Assembly: GCF_030817415.1 (NCBI RefSeq)
Contig: NZ_JAUSZI010000002.1
Location: 7,626,001-7,690,000, forward strand
Length of the DNA: 64,000 nucleotides
Reading direction: 5' to 3'
Source of the DNA: Streptomyces umbrinus
Lineage (GTDB): Bacteria > Actinomycetota > Actinomycetes > Streptomycetales > Streptomycetaceae
Shown here: positions 49,670 through 60,808 of the stretch, piece after piece
Layout of the letters: each line of letters starts with the position of its first letter
How positions within the stretch are numbered: the stretch's first letter is position 1
Program-made: the position numbers and the translations under genes
The notes under the pieces: generated by a model
Told to the model about the DNA's origin: nothing
The model's database searches: none
The model's input: the letters and a program-made list of their open reading frames with translations, nothing else

Positions 49670-52276
49670 CTACCGCGTGGTCGCCGCCGCGTCCGCCGCC
49701 TGGGCCCTGAGCGCGCGCTCGATGCCCGCGCGGGACTCCGAGATCAGCCGGCGCAGCGCCGGGCCGGGCTCGGCCGAGGCCAGCCACTCGTCCGTCTTGC
49801 GGAGCGTCTCCTCGGAGACCTGGACCGACGGGTAGAGCCCGACCACGATCTGCTGGGCCATCTCGTGCGAGCGTGAGTCCCAGACGTCCTTGACCGCCGC
49901 GAAGTACTTGTCCGTGTACGGGGCGAGCAGCTCGCGCTGGCCGGTCTGGACGAAGCCGCCGATCACGGCCTCCTGCACGGCGTTCGGCAGCTTGTCGGAC
50001 TCGACGACCGACGCCCAGGCCTCCGACTTCGCCTCCTCCGTCGGTCGGGCCGAGCGGGCGGACGCCGCGTGGCGCTCACCGGCGGCCGTCTTGTCGCGCT
50101 CGTACTCGCCCGCGATCTCCGCCTCGTCGAACCGGCCCACCGCCGCGAGCTGCTGCACGAACGCCCAGCGCAGCTCGGTGTCGACGGCCAGCCCCTCGAT
50201 GGTCTCGCGGCCGTCGAGCAGGTGCTCCAGGAGGTCCAGCTGCTCCGGCGTACGGGCCGTCGCCGCGAAGGCGCGCGCCCAGGCCAGTTGGTGGTCGCTG
50301 CCGGCCGCGGCGGACTTCAGGTGGGCCAGCGTGGCGTCCGTCCAGCGGGTCAGCAGTGCCTCGCGCGCGGTCGGGTCGGCGTACAGCTCGATCGCCAGCT
50401 TCACCTGCCGGTGCAGCGACTGCACGACACCGATGTCCGACTCCTTGCCGATGCCGGACAGCACGAGGGACAGGTAGTCGCGGGTCGCCAGCTCGGCGTC
50501 ACGCGTCATGTCCCAGGCCGAGGCCCAGCACAGGGCGCGCGGCAGGGAGGACTCGAAGTCGCCGAGGTGCTCGGTGACGAAGGCCAGGGACTGCTCGTCG
50601 AGACGGACCTTCGCGTACGAGAGGTCGTCGTCGTTGAGGAGGATCACCGCCGGGCGGCGCCTGCCCACCAGCTCGGGCACGGCGGTCAGTTCGCCGTCGA
50701 CGTCCAGCTCGATGCGGCCGTTCTCGTCGTCCCGCAGCAGCTTGCCGCTGGCAGTGTCTGTGTCCGGGGCGGACAGGTCGTACAGGCCGACGGCGATGCG
50801 GTGCGGACGCAGCGTCGACTCGCCCTTGGTGCCCGCGGGCAGGGCCGGAGCCTCCTGGCGGATGGCGAAGGCGGTGATGACGCCGTCCGCGTCCGTCTCG
50901 ATCTCGGGGCGCAGGACGTTGATGCCGGCCGTCTCCAGCCACGCCTTCGACCAGGTCTTCAGGTCTCGGCCGGAGGTCTCCTCCAGAGCGCCCAGCAGGT
51001 CGGACAGGCGCGTGTTGCCGAACGCGTGCCGCTTGAAGTAGGCCTGCACGCCCTGGAAGAACTCGTCCTCACCGACATAGGCGACGAGCTGCTTGAGGAC
51101 GCTCGCGCCCTTGGCGTAGGTGATGCCGTCGAAGTTGACGAGCACGTCGTCCAGGTCGTTGATCTCGGCCATGATCGGGTGGGTGGAGGGCAGTTGGTCC
51201 TGCCGGTACGCCCAGGTCTTCATGGAGTTGGCGAAGGTGGTCCAGGAGTGCGGCCAGCGCGACTGGGGGGCGTACGCCTGGCACGCGGCCTCGGCGTAGG
51301 TGGCGAACGACTCGTTCAGCCACAGGTCGTTCCACCACTCCATGGTGACCAGGTCGCCGAACCACATGTGCGCCAGCTCGTGCAGGATCGTGGCGGCCCG
51401 CACCTCGTACGCGGCGTCCGTGACCTTCGAGCGGAACACGTACTGGTCGCGGATGGTGACCGCGCCCGCGTTCTCCATCGCGCCCGCGTTGAACTCCGGC
51501 ACGAACAGCTGGTCGTACTTCTTGAACGGGTACGCGTAGTCGAACTTCTCCTGGAACCACTCGAAGCCCTGCCGCGTCACCTCGAAGATCGCGTCCGAGT
51601 CGAGGAACTCGGCGAGCGAGGGCCGGCAGTAGATCCCGAGCGGGACCGACTGCCCGTCCTTCTCGTACACGCTGTGCACCGAGTGGTACGGGCCCAGGAT
51701 GAGCGCCGTGATGTACGTGGAGATGCGCGGCGTCGGCTCGAAGACCCAGATGTCGTCCTTGGGCTCCGGCGTCGGCGAGTTGGAGATGACGGTCCAGCCG
51801 TTGGGCGCCTTCACGGTGAACTGGAAGGTGGCCTTCAGGTCCGGCTGCTCGAAGCTCGCGAAGACCCGGCGCGCGTCCGGGACCTCGAACTGCGTGTAGA
51901 GATAGGCCTGCTGGTCGACCGGGTCGACGAACCGGTGCAGGCCCTCACCGGTGTTGGTGTACGCGCAGTCGGCGACGACCCGCAGGATGTTGCGGCCCTC
52001 CAGGATCCCGGGCAGCGCGATCCGTGAGTCCTTGAAGACCTCGGCCGGGTCGAGGGAGTCGCCGTTGAGGGTGACTTCGAGGACGGCAGGGGCCACCAGG
52101 TCGATGAACGACTCGGCGCCGGTCTCGGCCGAGTCGAAGCGCACGGTGGTCACGGACCGGTAGGTGCCTCCCTCGCCCTGCGCGCCGGAGAGGTCGAGAT
52201 CGATCTCGTACGAGTCAACGGTGAGCAGCTTCGCCCGCTGCTGCGCCTCTTCGCGGGTCAGGTTTGTGCCAGGCAC
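49670..52276 (-). CDS. pepN: Aminopeptidase N (M1 family)
   Basis: An 868-residue cytoplasmic zinc aminopeptidase that trims N-terminal residues from peptides. The substrate-anchoring motif is GAMENAGAVTIRDQ. The zinc site is HELAHMWFGDLV (HExxHx18E), completed by NESFATYAE. The C-terminal half is the ERAP1-like helical domain. GTG 52276 is 9 bases after GAGGAG. Its length matches the family. Confidence 0.97.
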   Translation of the reverse strand: MPGTNLTREEAQQRAKLLTVDSYEIDLDLSGAQGEGGTYRSVTTVRFDSAETGAESFIDLVAPAVLEVTLNGDSLDPAEVFKDSRIALPGILEGRNILRVVADCAYTNTGEGLHRFVDPVDQQAYLYTQFEVPDARRVFASFEQPDLKATFQFTVKAPNGWTVISNSPTPEPKDDIWVFEPTPRISTYITALILGPYHSVHSVYEKDGQSVPLGIYCRPSLAEFLDSDAIFEVTRQGFEWFQEKFDYAYPFKKYDQLFVPEFNAGAMENAGAVTIRDQYVFRSKVTDAAYEVRAATILHELAHMWFGDLVTMEWWNDLWLNESFATYAEAACQAYAPQSRWPHSWTTFANSMKTWAYRQDQLPSTHPIMAEINDLDDVLVNFDGITYAKGASVLKQLVAYVGEDEFFQGVQAYFKRHAFGNTRLSDLLGALEETSGRDLKTWSKAWLETAGINVLRPEIETDADGVITAFAIRQEAPALPAGTKGESTLRPHRIAVGLYDLSAPDTDTASGKLLRDDENGRIELDVDGELTAVPELVGRRRPAVILLNDDDLSYAKVRLDEQSLAFVTEHLGDFESSLPRALCWASAWDMTRDAELATRDYLSLVLSGIGKESDIGVVQSLHRQVKLAIELYADPTAREALLTRWTDATLAHLKSAAAGSDHQLAWARAFAATARTPEQLDLLEHLLDGRETIEGLAVDTELRWAFVQQLAAVGRFDEAEIAGEYERDKTAAGERHAASARSARPTEEAKSEAWASVVESDKLPNAVQEAVIGGFVQTGQRELLAPYTDKYFAAVKDVWDSRSHEMAQQIVVGLYPSVQVSEETLRKTDEWLASAEPGPALRRLISESRAGIERALRAQAADAAATTR

Positions 52277-52388
52277 GCGGTCATCTCCTCGTTATGTGTG
52301 GGTTGCGCCATCCTTCCACGGCTGATGCGGGGAATGCGATGTCCGTTTCCCGCCGGTGAGGTGGGGTGGGCGGCGGGACGCTGGACGC

Positions 52389-52883
52389 ATGACGACATAC
52401 ACCGCACGGGCCGTCGAACCGGCCGCGCTGAAGGAACTCCGAGATGTCGATGACGCGGGCCGGTCCTGTGTCCCGTTCGTGGAGGAGGAGGGCGGAAGCC
52501 CGCTGCGGTGCTGTCTGCGGCGCAGCGGCCCCGGGGAGCGGATCGCTCTCGTCTCCTACGCACCGTTGCGGCGGTGGGCCGCGGACACCGGGGCCGAGCC
52601 CGGCGCGTACGACGAGCAGGGCCCCGTCTTCGTCCACGCCGCGGAGTGCCCGGGCCCGGACACCGCCAGGTACCCCTTCGCCCGGCCGGGTGCCGTGCGT
52701 ACCGTCCGCCGGTACTCCGCCGACGGACACATCCTCGGCGGACGTCTCCTGGAGATCCCGGAGTCGGCCGACGAGGCGCTGGACGCGGCCTTCGAGGAGG
52801 CCTTCGCCGATCCGGCGGTGGCGTTGGTGCACGTCAGGGCCGTCGAGTACGGCTGTTTCCTCTACGAGGTGCGCCGCCCCTGA
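52389..52883 (+). CDS. DUF1203-family protein
   Basis: A 164-residue protein matching the DUF1203 pattern: TYTARAVEPAALKELRDVDD, RCCLRRSGPGERIALVSYAP, GPVFVHAAECPGPD, RRYSADGHILGG and a final segment ending YGCFLYEVRRP. It is cytoplasmic, with function unknown. ATG 52389 is chosen over an in-frame ATG at 52356, because the extension is Arg/Gly-rich and the conserved N-terminus starts here. Confidence 0.82.
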   Translation: MTTYTARAVEPAALKELRDVDDAGRSCVPFVEEEGGSPLRCCLRRSGPGERIALVSYAPLRRWAADTGAEPGAYDEQGPVFVHAAECPGPDTARYPFARPGAVRTVRRYSADGHILGGRLLEIPESADEALDAAFEEAFADPAVALVHVRAVEYGCFLYEVRRP

Positions 52884-52946
52884 CCGCCGGACACCGGCCG
52901 GGGCGAGGAGCGGGGGAGTGGTACGGAACGGACTGGGAACCCGGTT

Positions 52947-52973
52947 CGGGTCAAGTAGACCGTCTATGACCCG
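52947..52973. promoter_or_regulatory. Dyad upstream of the lipoprotein gene
   Basis: CGGGTCA (52947-52953) and TGACCCG (52967-52973) are inverted repeats 13 bases apart, directly before the lipoprotein start. GGGAACC precedes them. It could be an operator; no known consensus is recognised. Confidence 0.4.
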
Positions 52974-52993
52974 AGTTGAGGGGAAACATTCCG

Positions 52994-53869
52994 ATGGCGG
53001 GAACGGGAACACGGGCTTTGGGCGCCACCGCCGTGGCGCTGGTGCTCACCGCGGGACTGGCCGCCTGCTCCGACGGCGAGGACAAGGCGGAATCACCGTC
53101 GAAGAAGGACAAGGCGACGACCGGGGCGTCCGAGTCCCAGGTGGTTCGGGCGGCCCATCGCAGAACGGCCGCGGCGGACACGGCGAGGATGACCGTCGAC
53201 ACCAGGGCGGCCGCGGCCGGCGAGTCCGTGACGGTGCGCGGTGCCGGCGTGATGGACCTGGAGGACGGTGACAGCCGTATGACGCTGACCGCCCAGGGCC
53301 AGAAGGTCGAGCAGCGGGTCCTCGACGGTGTCGTCTACCAGAAGCCGCCCGCCGAGCAGCGCAAGCAGCTCCAGCTGCCCGGGAACAAGACCTGGATGAA
53401 GATCGACCCGGCCCGGCTGAACGGCTCGGGCGGTGCGGGCGGGCAGGTCAGCGACCCGGCCGAGTCGTTCGCGTACACCAAGGGCGTCGACGACCGGGAC
53501 GTCACCAAGGTCGGGACCGAGACGATCGACGGGGCGCGCACCACGCACTACCGTGTCAAGGTCGACGTGGCGGCGCTGGCCGAGGGCGACCGGGCGAAGG
53601 CGCAGCAGCTGCGGGAGCAGCTGGGCACGTCGTCACTGCCGCTCGACATGTGGCTCGACGACGAGGGCCGTCTGCGCCAGGAGACCGTCCGGCTCACCCT
53701 GCGTCCCCAGTCCGGGGAGGGACAGAAGAGCCGGCAGGTCACCAGCACCACCACGCTCAGGTTCAGCGACTTCGGTACCGAGGCCGACATCGAGGAGCCG
53801 GCCGCCGGTGACACCGTGGACGTGACGGACAAGCTCGCCCGGGAAGCACAGTCCCCGGGCACCGTCTGA
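52994..53869 (+). CDS. Secreted lipoprotein
   Basis: A 291-residue lipoprotein: signal peptide GATAVALVLTAGLAAC with the lipidation Cys near position 25, then a Lys/Ser/Glu-rich spacer and a beta-rich domain (about 55-290) of the LppX/LolA-like type (VKVDVAALAEGDRAKAQQ, LPLDMWLDDEGRLRQETVRL). Such domains carry lipids or hydrophobic ligands in other actinobacteria; that role is inferred. ATG 52994 is the start, with GAGGGG 12 bases upstream. Confidence 0.85.
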   Translation: MAGTGTRALGATAVALVLTAGLAACSDGEDKAESPSKKDKATTGASESQVVRAAHRRTAAADTARMTVDTRAAAAGESVTVRGAGVMDLEDGDSRMTLTAQGQKVEQRVLDGVVYQKPPAEQRKQLQLPGNKTWMKIDPARLNGSGGAGGQVSDPAESFAYTKGVDDRDVTKVGTETIDGARTTHYRVKVDVAALAEGDRAKAQQLREQLGTSSLPLDMWLDDEGRLRQETVRLTLRPQSGEGQKSRQVTSTTTLRFSDFGTEADIEEPAAGDTVDVTDKLAREAQSPGTV

Positions 53870-53881
53870 CCGGCACTCGGA

Positions 53882-55130
<1,249 letters not shown>

Positions 55131-55154
55131 AGAGAAAACGCGGCGAGGGGAGGG

Positions 55155-55715
55155 GTGGCTGTGCTGCGCAGAAAAGCCCGCCGCGTCCTGGGGGGCGGGG
55201 AGAGCGCCGGGGGGACGCTCGACGACCCCCTGGACGCGGCCCAGGAGCGCCGGGTGCGAGCCGTGCTCGCGCTCGGCGGGGTGCCGCAGGCGGACCTGCC
55301 GGACGGGGTACAGCAGGTCCGGCTGCGGCTCCTGGAACGGGCGGCGAGCGGGGCGGAGGCACCGCGTGACGTGTCGGCGTGGGCGGCGGTCGTCGCCTCG
55401 AACCTGGCGATGGACTGGCATCGCGCCAGGCGCCGCCAGGAGCGGATCGGTGAGCGGCTGGCCTCGCTGAGGCAGTCGCCGCACACCGAGGGCGACTCGG
55501 GCGACGACACCAAGGTGATGTCGCTCGCGGTGGCCCAGGGCCTGGACGAACTGCCGGACGCCCAGCGGCAGATCCTCGTGCTGCGCTTCTACGCCGACCT
55601 GCCCGTCCGTGGCATCGCCGAGGAACTCGGCATCCCGGAGGGCACGGTCAAGAGCAGGCTGCACACGGCGGTCCGCGCGCTGCGCGCCCGCCTGCACGAG
55701 GACGAGGTGGTGTGA
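55155..55715 (+). CDS. ECF-type RNA polymerase sigma factor
   Basis: A 186-residue sigma factor. Region 2 is around WAAVVASNLAMDWHRARRRQ and region 4 is LPDAQRQILVLRFYADLPVR, GIAEELGIPEGTVKSRLHTA. It directs RNA polymerase to stress-type promoters. GTG 55155 is preceded by GAGGGGAGGG. The next gene, starting one base after the stop, encodes a membrane protein likely to hold it inactive. Confidence 0.9.
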   Translation: MAVLRRKARRVLGGGESAGGTLDDPLDAAQERRVRAVLALGGVPQADLPDGVQQVRLRLLERAASGAEAPRDVSAWAAVVASNLAMDWHRARRRQERIGERLASLRQSPHTEGDSGDDTKVMSLAVAQGLDELPDAQRQILVLRFYADLPVRGIAEELGIPEGTVKSRLHTAVRALRARLHEDEVV

Positions 55716-55716
55716 C

Positions 55717-56592
55717 GTGGCCGAGTACGAGGGAATGGACGCGCTGATGGCCGCGCTCACGGACGAACCCCTCCCCGAGGACGCCCGGGACGACGCGGAG
55801 TTCCTGGCGGAGCACCGGTCCGCGCTCGCGGACGTCGCCCTGCTCAGGGAACAGCTACGGCTCATGGGCGACACGCTGGCCGCGGAGACACCGGGTACGG
55901 AGGCAGCGAGTTCGCGGACAGCGAGTGCGCAGACACCGGTGGCGGAAGGCGGGCGGCCCGAAGCCGAGCCGTCCACGGCACCCGTACCGCTCCGGAAGCC
56001 GAAGCCGCGCAGGACACCCAGGCCGCTCTGGAAACCGAAGTCGCTCAGGGCGCCCAAACCGGTGAGGCCGTCCCAGCCGCCCTGGTACCGGCGTTACGCG
56101 GGCGTGGCTCTCGGCACCCTCGTGGTGGGCGCGGGCACGGCGCTGCTCGGCGGGATGGTGTGGCTCGGAGTGCAGGGGGGCGCCGACGACGGAGGGGCGG
56201 CGAGCGACTCGGCCGCCAAGCAGGAGTCCGGCGCGGGCGACTCGTCGTACTCGCCCGAGATGCACCTCGCGTGCTCCAAGGTCCTCGTCGAGGGGACCGT
56301 ACGGAGCATCACACCCACCGACGACGGGAACGTACGCGTCGTCCTGAAGGTGAAGCGCTACTACCGGCCCGAGCAGGCCGCGGTGGACCACCCGACGATC
56401 ACCGTCACGCTGCTCGACAGTGCCAGGGCGGACCTGAAGGTCGGCACGTACACGCTGATCCGGGTGCCGGTGTACCCGCAGGACCGGCAGGACTGGGAGA
56501 CCGGCTCGGGCGTCGCCGACGCCCGCAAGGGCATCGTGGACGCGCTGCCGGGAGCGCGGGGGATGGAGTGCGCGGGCCCGAACGGGGGATAG
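55717..56592 (+). CDS. Membrane partner (probable anti-sigma factor) of the ECF sigma
   Basis: A 291-residue single-span protein. The cytoplasmic N-terminus (about 1-115) has an acidic helical part (EGMDALMAALTDEPLPEDAR) and a basic Pro/Lys/Arg tract. The membrane helix is at about 124-146 (VALGTLVVGAGTALLGGMVW). The outside domain contains CSKVLVEGTVRSITPTDDGN and ends with a second Cys (RGMECAGP), which may form a disulphide. It lacks the HxxxCxxC motif of zinc anti-sigma factors. The assignment rests on gene order and topology. Confidence 0.75.
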   Translation: MAEYEGMDALMAALTDEPLPEDARDDAEFLAEHRSALADVALLREQLRLMGDTLAAETPGTEAASSRTASAQTPVAEGGRPEAEPSTAPVPLRKPKPRRTPRPLWKPKSLRAPKPVRPSQPPWYRRYAGVALGTLVVGAGTALLGGMVWLGVQGGADDGGAASDSAAKQESGAGDSSYSPEMHLACSKVLVEGTVRSITPTDDGNVRVVLKVKRYYRPEQAAVDHPTITVTLLDSARADLKVGTYTLIRVPVYPQDRQDWETGSGVADARKGIVDALPGARGMECAGPNGG

Positions 56593-56613
56593 GGCCCGCG
56601 GACGACGGGAAGA

Positions 56614-56640
56614 GCGGGCGCCCGGTGACCGGACGCCCGC
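56614..56640. terminator. Bidirectional terminator
   Basis: GCGGGCG-C-CCGGT pairs with ACCGG-A-CGCCCGC around a single G, a very stable hairpin with one internal mismatch. It lies between the anti-sigma gene and the convergent subtilisin gene. Confidence 0.75.
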
Positions 56641-56698
56641 CCTTCTCGTACAGAGAGCAAGCCGTACAGAGAGCAAGCCGTTCAGAGCGTCACGAAAG

Positions 56699-59600
56699 CT
56701 ACGGCGTGACCTTCTCGATCAGCACGCTGCCGGTACCGGCGACCGTGCCCCGCGCGTTCACGAGCTGAGCGCGCCCGAAGAACGTCCGGCCCTCCGGCGG
56801 CGCCGCGTTCGCGACGACCTTCGCCTCGACCGAGGCGGTGGCCCCGGTGCCGAGCTTCACGGGCGTCGAGTCGACCTGGACCTCGCCGAGCGAAGGCGCG
56901 AAGTACACGTCGAGGTAGTCGTACGCCGTGGAGCCCGCCGGGATCGCGTAGCCGACGACCTCGATGGTGTACGTGCCGGCGGCCGGCGACAGGACGGAGA
57001 CGGACTCCTCGGAGTCGCCGTCCGCGGACTGGCCGACCTGGTTGCCCTGAGCGTCGTAGACGGTCAGGTCGAGGTCCGCCGCGGCGTCCGAGACGTTGCC
57101 GATGGTCACGTCGAGCGAACCGGCGCCCGCGGGCACGTCCACCGTGGTGGTGTCCGTGGCGCCGTCGGCGATGGTCGGCCGGGCGTTCTTGGAGGAGCCG
57201 AGCGGGCCGCCCTTCAGCGAACCGTCGACCGGGACGAGCTTGTTCGTCACCTTCCAGGAGACCGGGGCCGGCGTGCCGACCTTGGCCTCGGGGACGGTCA
57301 CGACCGCCGGGTCGAAGTCGGCGCCGAGTACCTCGATGTTCAGCTTGTACGGGTTGTCGAGCACCGGCGACGTACGGCGCGACTCGACCTCGATCTCCCA
57401 GACGCCGGGCTGCGGGTCGGCGTACGAACGCACGTCGGGCTTGCAGCCGTTGCCGTCGAGGTAGTTGTTGTAGCAGAACGGCGTCGAGGTGTTGTCGACC
57501 GGAACGCCGTACGGGTGGATGGCGATGAACCGGGTCTGGCTCTTGTCCTTCAGCCCGCCGATCGCGACCTCGAGGGCCTTGGCACCCTCGGGGACGGTCA
57601 CGAAGTACGACTTGCTGGAGTTGCGCTGGACCGTGCCGGACGCCGAGTAGGTGTACTTCAGCGGCGCGGAGACCACGACCGTGGTGAGGACCTGCTTGTC
57701 GATGCCCTCGGTCCTCGGGTCGTCGACCTCCAGGATCGCGCTGCTGAGACCGGAGTTCTCCGCCTTGGCCGCGACCTTCACCGTCACCGGCTTGTTCAGC
57801 GGCAGGGAGACCTCGTCGCTGCCGACGATCTTGAACGTGTCGTCCCGGTTGTTCTCCAGGTGCAGCTCGTGCCGGATGGCACGGTCGGCACCGGTCGTAC
57901 GGGTGATGGTGACGTCGTACGTCTTCTTCTGGCCGACCTTGAGGCCGCCCTCGCGGTCGTAGAGGCCCGTGCCGAAGCCCGGGGTCTTGAGCGCGAAGTC
58001 GATCGCGGTGTCGACCGGGGCCTTCACCACGTATTCAGAAGGCACGGCCTCGTGGGCGGTGGCGCCGTCACGGATCGAGTCCCAGGCGTCCGGGATGTTG
58101 ACGAGGCCCGCGCCCTCCGCGTACGCCTGCGTGCCGCTGATGTGGTCCGCGGTCGAGGTGAGCGCGGTGCGCAGCTTGGCGGGCGTCAGGTCGATGTTCT
58201 TCTGCTTCGCGGCGCTCAGCAGCAGCGCGGACGCGCCCGCGGCCTGCGGGGACGCCATCGAGGTGCCCTGGAGCATCGAGTAGCCGGCCGGCAGGGAGTA
58301 GCCCGCCTCGGCGACCGGGCCGCCGGGCAGCCAGGTCTGCGTGGTGTTGATGGAGGCGCCGGGCGCGGTCAGCGTCGGCGTGAAGCCGCCGTCCTCACGC
58401 GGGCCGCGCGAGGAGAAGGGCAGCATCGCGTACTTCTTCTCCACGGCCGAGCCGTAGTTGGAGGCCCAGGTCTCCTTGGAGATGGACGCGCCGACCGAGA
58501 TGACCTTGTCGGCCAGGCCGGGGTCGCCGATCGTGTTGGCGCCGGGGCCCGAGTTGCCGGCCGAGATGACCAGCTCGACGCCGTAGGTGTCGATCAGGCG
58601 GGTGTAGAGCTCGGCGCGCGCGTTGTTGCCGTCGTTCAGCGCCGGGAGACCGCCGATGGACATGTTGACGATGTCGACGCCACGGTTGGCGACGAGGTCG
58701 ATCATGCCCTCGGTGAGCGCGACGTTGGTGCAGCTGGGGCCGAAGAGGCAGGCGCGGGAGGAGACGACCTTCGCACCGGGCGCGGCGCCGTTCATCTTGC
58801 CGCCGAACAGCCCGTTCGCGGCGGTGATACCGGCGACGTGCGTGCCGTGCTCGCTCGATATCAGGCCGATGTTGACGAAGTCGCGCTTCTGGCCGACCCA
58901 GTCGCCGCCCAGCGGGTCCATCGGGACGTCCTTGCGGATCTCCACGACGAACGGCTGCCGCTCGACCACGTCGGTGGCCGGGTTGTCGGTACCGAAGTAG
59001 CCGATCTGGTACCCGTCCTTGTACGGCTTCATCGGCGCGTCGTCGGTGAAGTCGCTGTTGCCGTTGGAGTCGACACGGACCGTGCCGGCCGCCGCGTCGT
59101 ACAGGACACCCCAGGCGTCGGTGGTGTCGCCGTCGCGGTTCACGTCACCGGCCGCGTCGCCGCCGGCGGTCGCGGACTCGCGGAAGAGGTTCACCTGGTA
59201 GCTGCCCGCGGGCGCGGTCCAGGTCTTGCCGCTGAAGGCGAACGTGGGCCCGGACACGGAGGTCAGCATCGCGCGCCAGGACGCGTCGCCGTCGATGATC
59301 GGGTCGGTGGACGTCACCCAGTCGACGATCTTGCGCTCGCCGGTGGTGGTCTTCTGCAGCGCGGGGTGCGCCAGGTCCACACCGGAGTCGAGGACGCCGA
59401 TGGTGATGCCCCGGCCGTCCGCCTTCGGGTTCTTCTTCACGAAGTCGACGGCACCCGTCTCGAACGACGGGTTGTACGGGTTCTCGGCGGGGGTGTTCTT
59501 GCCGGGCGCCGGGTAGGCGCCGGCCGTCGGGGCCTTCTTGGCGCCCTTGGCGGTGTCGGCGGACGGCGTCGGGTCGTCCAGCGCGATCTCCTGGCGCAGG

Positions 59601-60019
59601 TCGATGCCGTGCACGGAGGAGAGCTTGGAGGCCGCCTTGATGGCCGCGTCGGCCTTGGCGGTCGGGACGGTGGCGCGGACGTAGCCGAGCTTGTCGTAGG
59701 TACGGCCCACGGAGCCGCCCTTCACCGCGTCGAGCTGGTCCGCGACCTGCTCGGTCTGCCCCGGCGCGGTGGCGACCATCATCGTGACGTTCTTGTCGCC
59801 GCCGGCCTCGGCCTCGGCGAGGAGGTCGGCGTCGTCCGAACCGAGCTTGCCGCTCGCGGACTTGACCGATGTGTCGACGGGAGTACCCGGATCGTCCGCG
59901 GAGAAGGCCATGGGTATCGGCCCCGCCGCGGAGAGTGCGGCCACGAGACCGGCGGCCACGGCTATGCGCGCCGCGCGTCTCGCGCCGGTGATCGGAGCTC
60001 GCTGAGGGTTGGGGGTCAT
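56699..60019 (-). CDS. Secreted S8-family (subtilisin-like) serine peptidase
   Basis: A 1106-residue exported protease. The signal peptide is about 1-42 (RRAARIAVAAGLVAALSAAG, then MAFSADD). A prodomain-like segment (about 75-150) is followed by the catalytic domain: Asp in IGVLDSGVDLAHPAL, His in SSEHGTHVAGI, oxyanion Asn in VISAGNSGPGAN and Ser in LQGTSMASPQAAGASAL. Between Asp and His is an insertion of about 130 residues. The C-terminal 450 residues are beta-sandwich repeats ending with a PPC-like domain (LDLTVYDAQGNQVGQS). ATG 60019 is 5 bases after AAGGA; ATG 60025 is too close to it. Confidence 0.93.
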   Translation of the reverse strand: MTPNPQRAPITGARRAARIAVAAGLVAALSAAGPIPMAFSADDPGTPVDTSVKSASGKLGSDDADLLAEAEAGGDKNVTMMVATAPGQTEQVADQLDAVKGGSVGRTYDKLGYVRATVPTAKADAAIKAASKLSSVHGIDLRQEIALDDPTPSADTAKGAKKAPTAGAYPAPGKNTPAENPYNPSFETGAVDFVKKNPKADGRGITIGVLDSGVDLAHPALQKTTTGERKIVDWVTSTDPIIDGDASWRAMLTSVSGPTFAFSGKTWTAPAGSYQVNLFRESATAGGDAAGDVNRDGDTTDAWGVLYDAAAGTVRVDSNGNSDFTDDAPMKPYKDGYQIGYFGTDNPATDVVERQPFVVEIRKDVPMDPLGGDWVGQKRDFVNIGLISSEHGTHVAGITAANGLFGGKMNGAAPGAKVVSSRACLFGPSCTNVALTEGMIDLVANRGVDIVNMSIGGLPALNDGNNARAELYTRLIDTYGVELVISAGNSGPGANTIGDPGLADKVISVGASISKETWASNYGSAVEKKYAMLPFSSRGPREDGGFTPTLTAPGASINTTQTWLPGGPVAEAGYSLPAGYSMLQGTSMASPQAAGASALLLSAAKQKNIDLTPAKLRTALTSTADHISGTQAYAEGAGLVNIPDAWDSIRDGATAHEAVPSEYVVKAPVDTAIDFALKTPGFGTGLYDREGGLKVGQKKTYDVTITRTTGADRAIRHELHLENNRDDTFKIVGSDEVSLPLNKPVTVKVAAKAENSGLSSAILEVDDPRTEGIDKQVLTTVVVSAPLKYTYSASGTVQRNSSKSYFVTVPEGAKALEVAIGGLKDKSQTRFIAIHPYGVPVDNTSTPFCYNNYLDGNGCKPDVRSYADPQPGVWEIEVESRRTSPVLDNPYKLNIEVLGADFDPAVVTVPEAKVGTPAPVSWKVTNKLVPVDGSLKGGPLGSSKNARPTIADGATDTTTVDVPAGAGSLDVTIGNVSDAAADLDLTVYDAQGNQVGQSADGDSEESVSVLSPAAGTYTIEVVGYAIPAGSTAYDYLDVYFAPSLGEVQVDSTPVKLGTGATASVEAKVVANAAPPEGRTFFGRAQLVNARGTVAGTGSVLIEKVTP

Positions 60020-60221
60020 CAGCATCCTTGTAGGTAAAGGAAAGTCCGTTGACGATCGGAACGATCGCCCCAGTCCGGTATGTGAACCCGGATGACCGCT
60101 CAGCTTTACCCAAGTGATGGATGTTTGGGGAGGGTTGACCGTGGCGTGAAGTGTCCATGGCGTACTTCCGCCATACGCCACCGCGGGCATAGCGGCGTAT
60201 GGACGGACATTCCCGGAGGGC

Positions 60222-60761
60222 TCAGCCCTCTCGCGTGCGCGCGTAGTGGCGGGACGCCTTCGCGCGGTTGCCGCAGGCGGCCATCGAGCACCAGCGGCGG
60301 GTGCCGTTCCGCGAGGTGTCGAAGAAGTGCAGGACGCACGCCTCGTGGGCGCAGTGCCGGATGCGGTCGGGGGCGGTGTCCAGCAGTTCCAGGTAGTCGC
60401 GGGCCGCGAGCCAGGCCGGTCCCCAGGACGGGTCGCGGAACTCGGCTTCCTCGCCCGGCCCCTCCGCGGTCAGGGTCGCCCTGATCCGCCCGTGCGCGAG
60501 CACGGCGTCGACACGGCCCGCGCCCTCCGCCAGGGATCCGTCCACGGCGGCCCGCAGGGCGTCCCGTGCCGTCAGCGCATGGCGCAGGGCCGCCTCGTCG
60601 GCAGTGAAGTCCAGCGCGTTGGCGGCCAGCCACACCGCGAGCCCCTCGGTGTCCGTCAGCAGGTCCTGGATCACGCCGTCGTGCATCCACCGCGTGTTGA
60701 GCAGGTCGAGCGAGAGCGGCTCCCCGGTGAGCGGACGTGGATCCCGGGCGGCGACGGACAT
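60222..60761 (-). CDS. CGNR zinc-finger (ABATE-domain) regulator
   Basis: A 179-residue protein with an ABATE helical domain (PLSLDLLNTRWMHDGVIQDL) and a C-terminal CGNR zinc finger (CAHEACVLHFFDTSRNGTRR, then WCSMAACGNRAKASRHYART). These are probable DNA-binding regulators with a stress or ligand-sensing N-terminus. ATG 60761 is chosen because GGGAG lies 7 bases upstream. It is divergent from the VOC gene, whose promoter it probably controls. Confidence 0.9.
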   Translation of the reverse strand: MSVAARDPRPLTGEPLSLDLLNTRWMHDGVIQDLLTDTEGLAVWLAANALDFTADEAALRHALTARDALRAAVDGSLAEGAGRVDAVLAHGRIRATLTAEGPGEEAEFRDPSWGPAWLAARDYLELLDTAPDRIRHCAHEACVLHFFDTSRNGTRRWCSMAACGNRAKASRHYARTREG

Positions 60762-60808
60762 CTGGCGGCTCCCTGCTTCCCCGGCCGGCGTGCACCGACC
60801 GGCCCCTG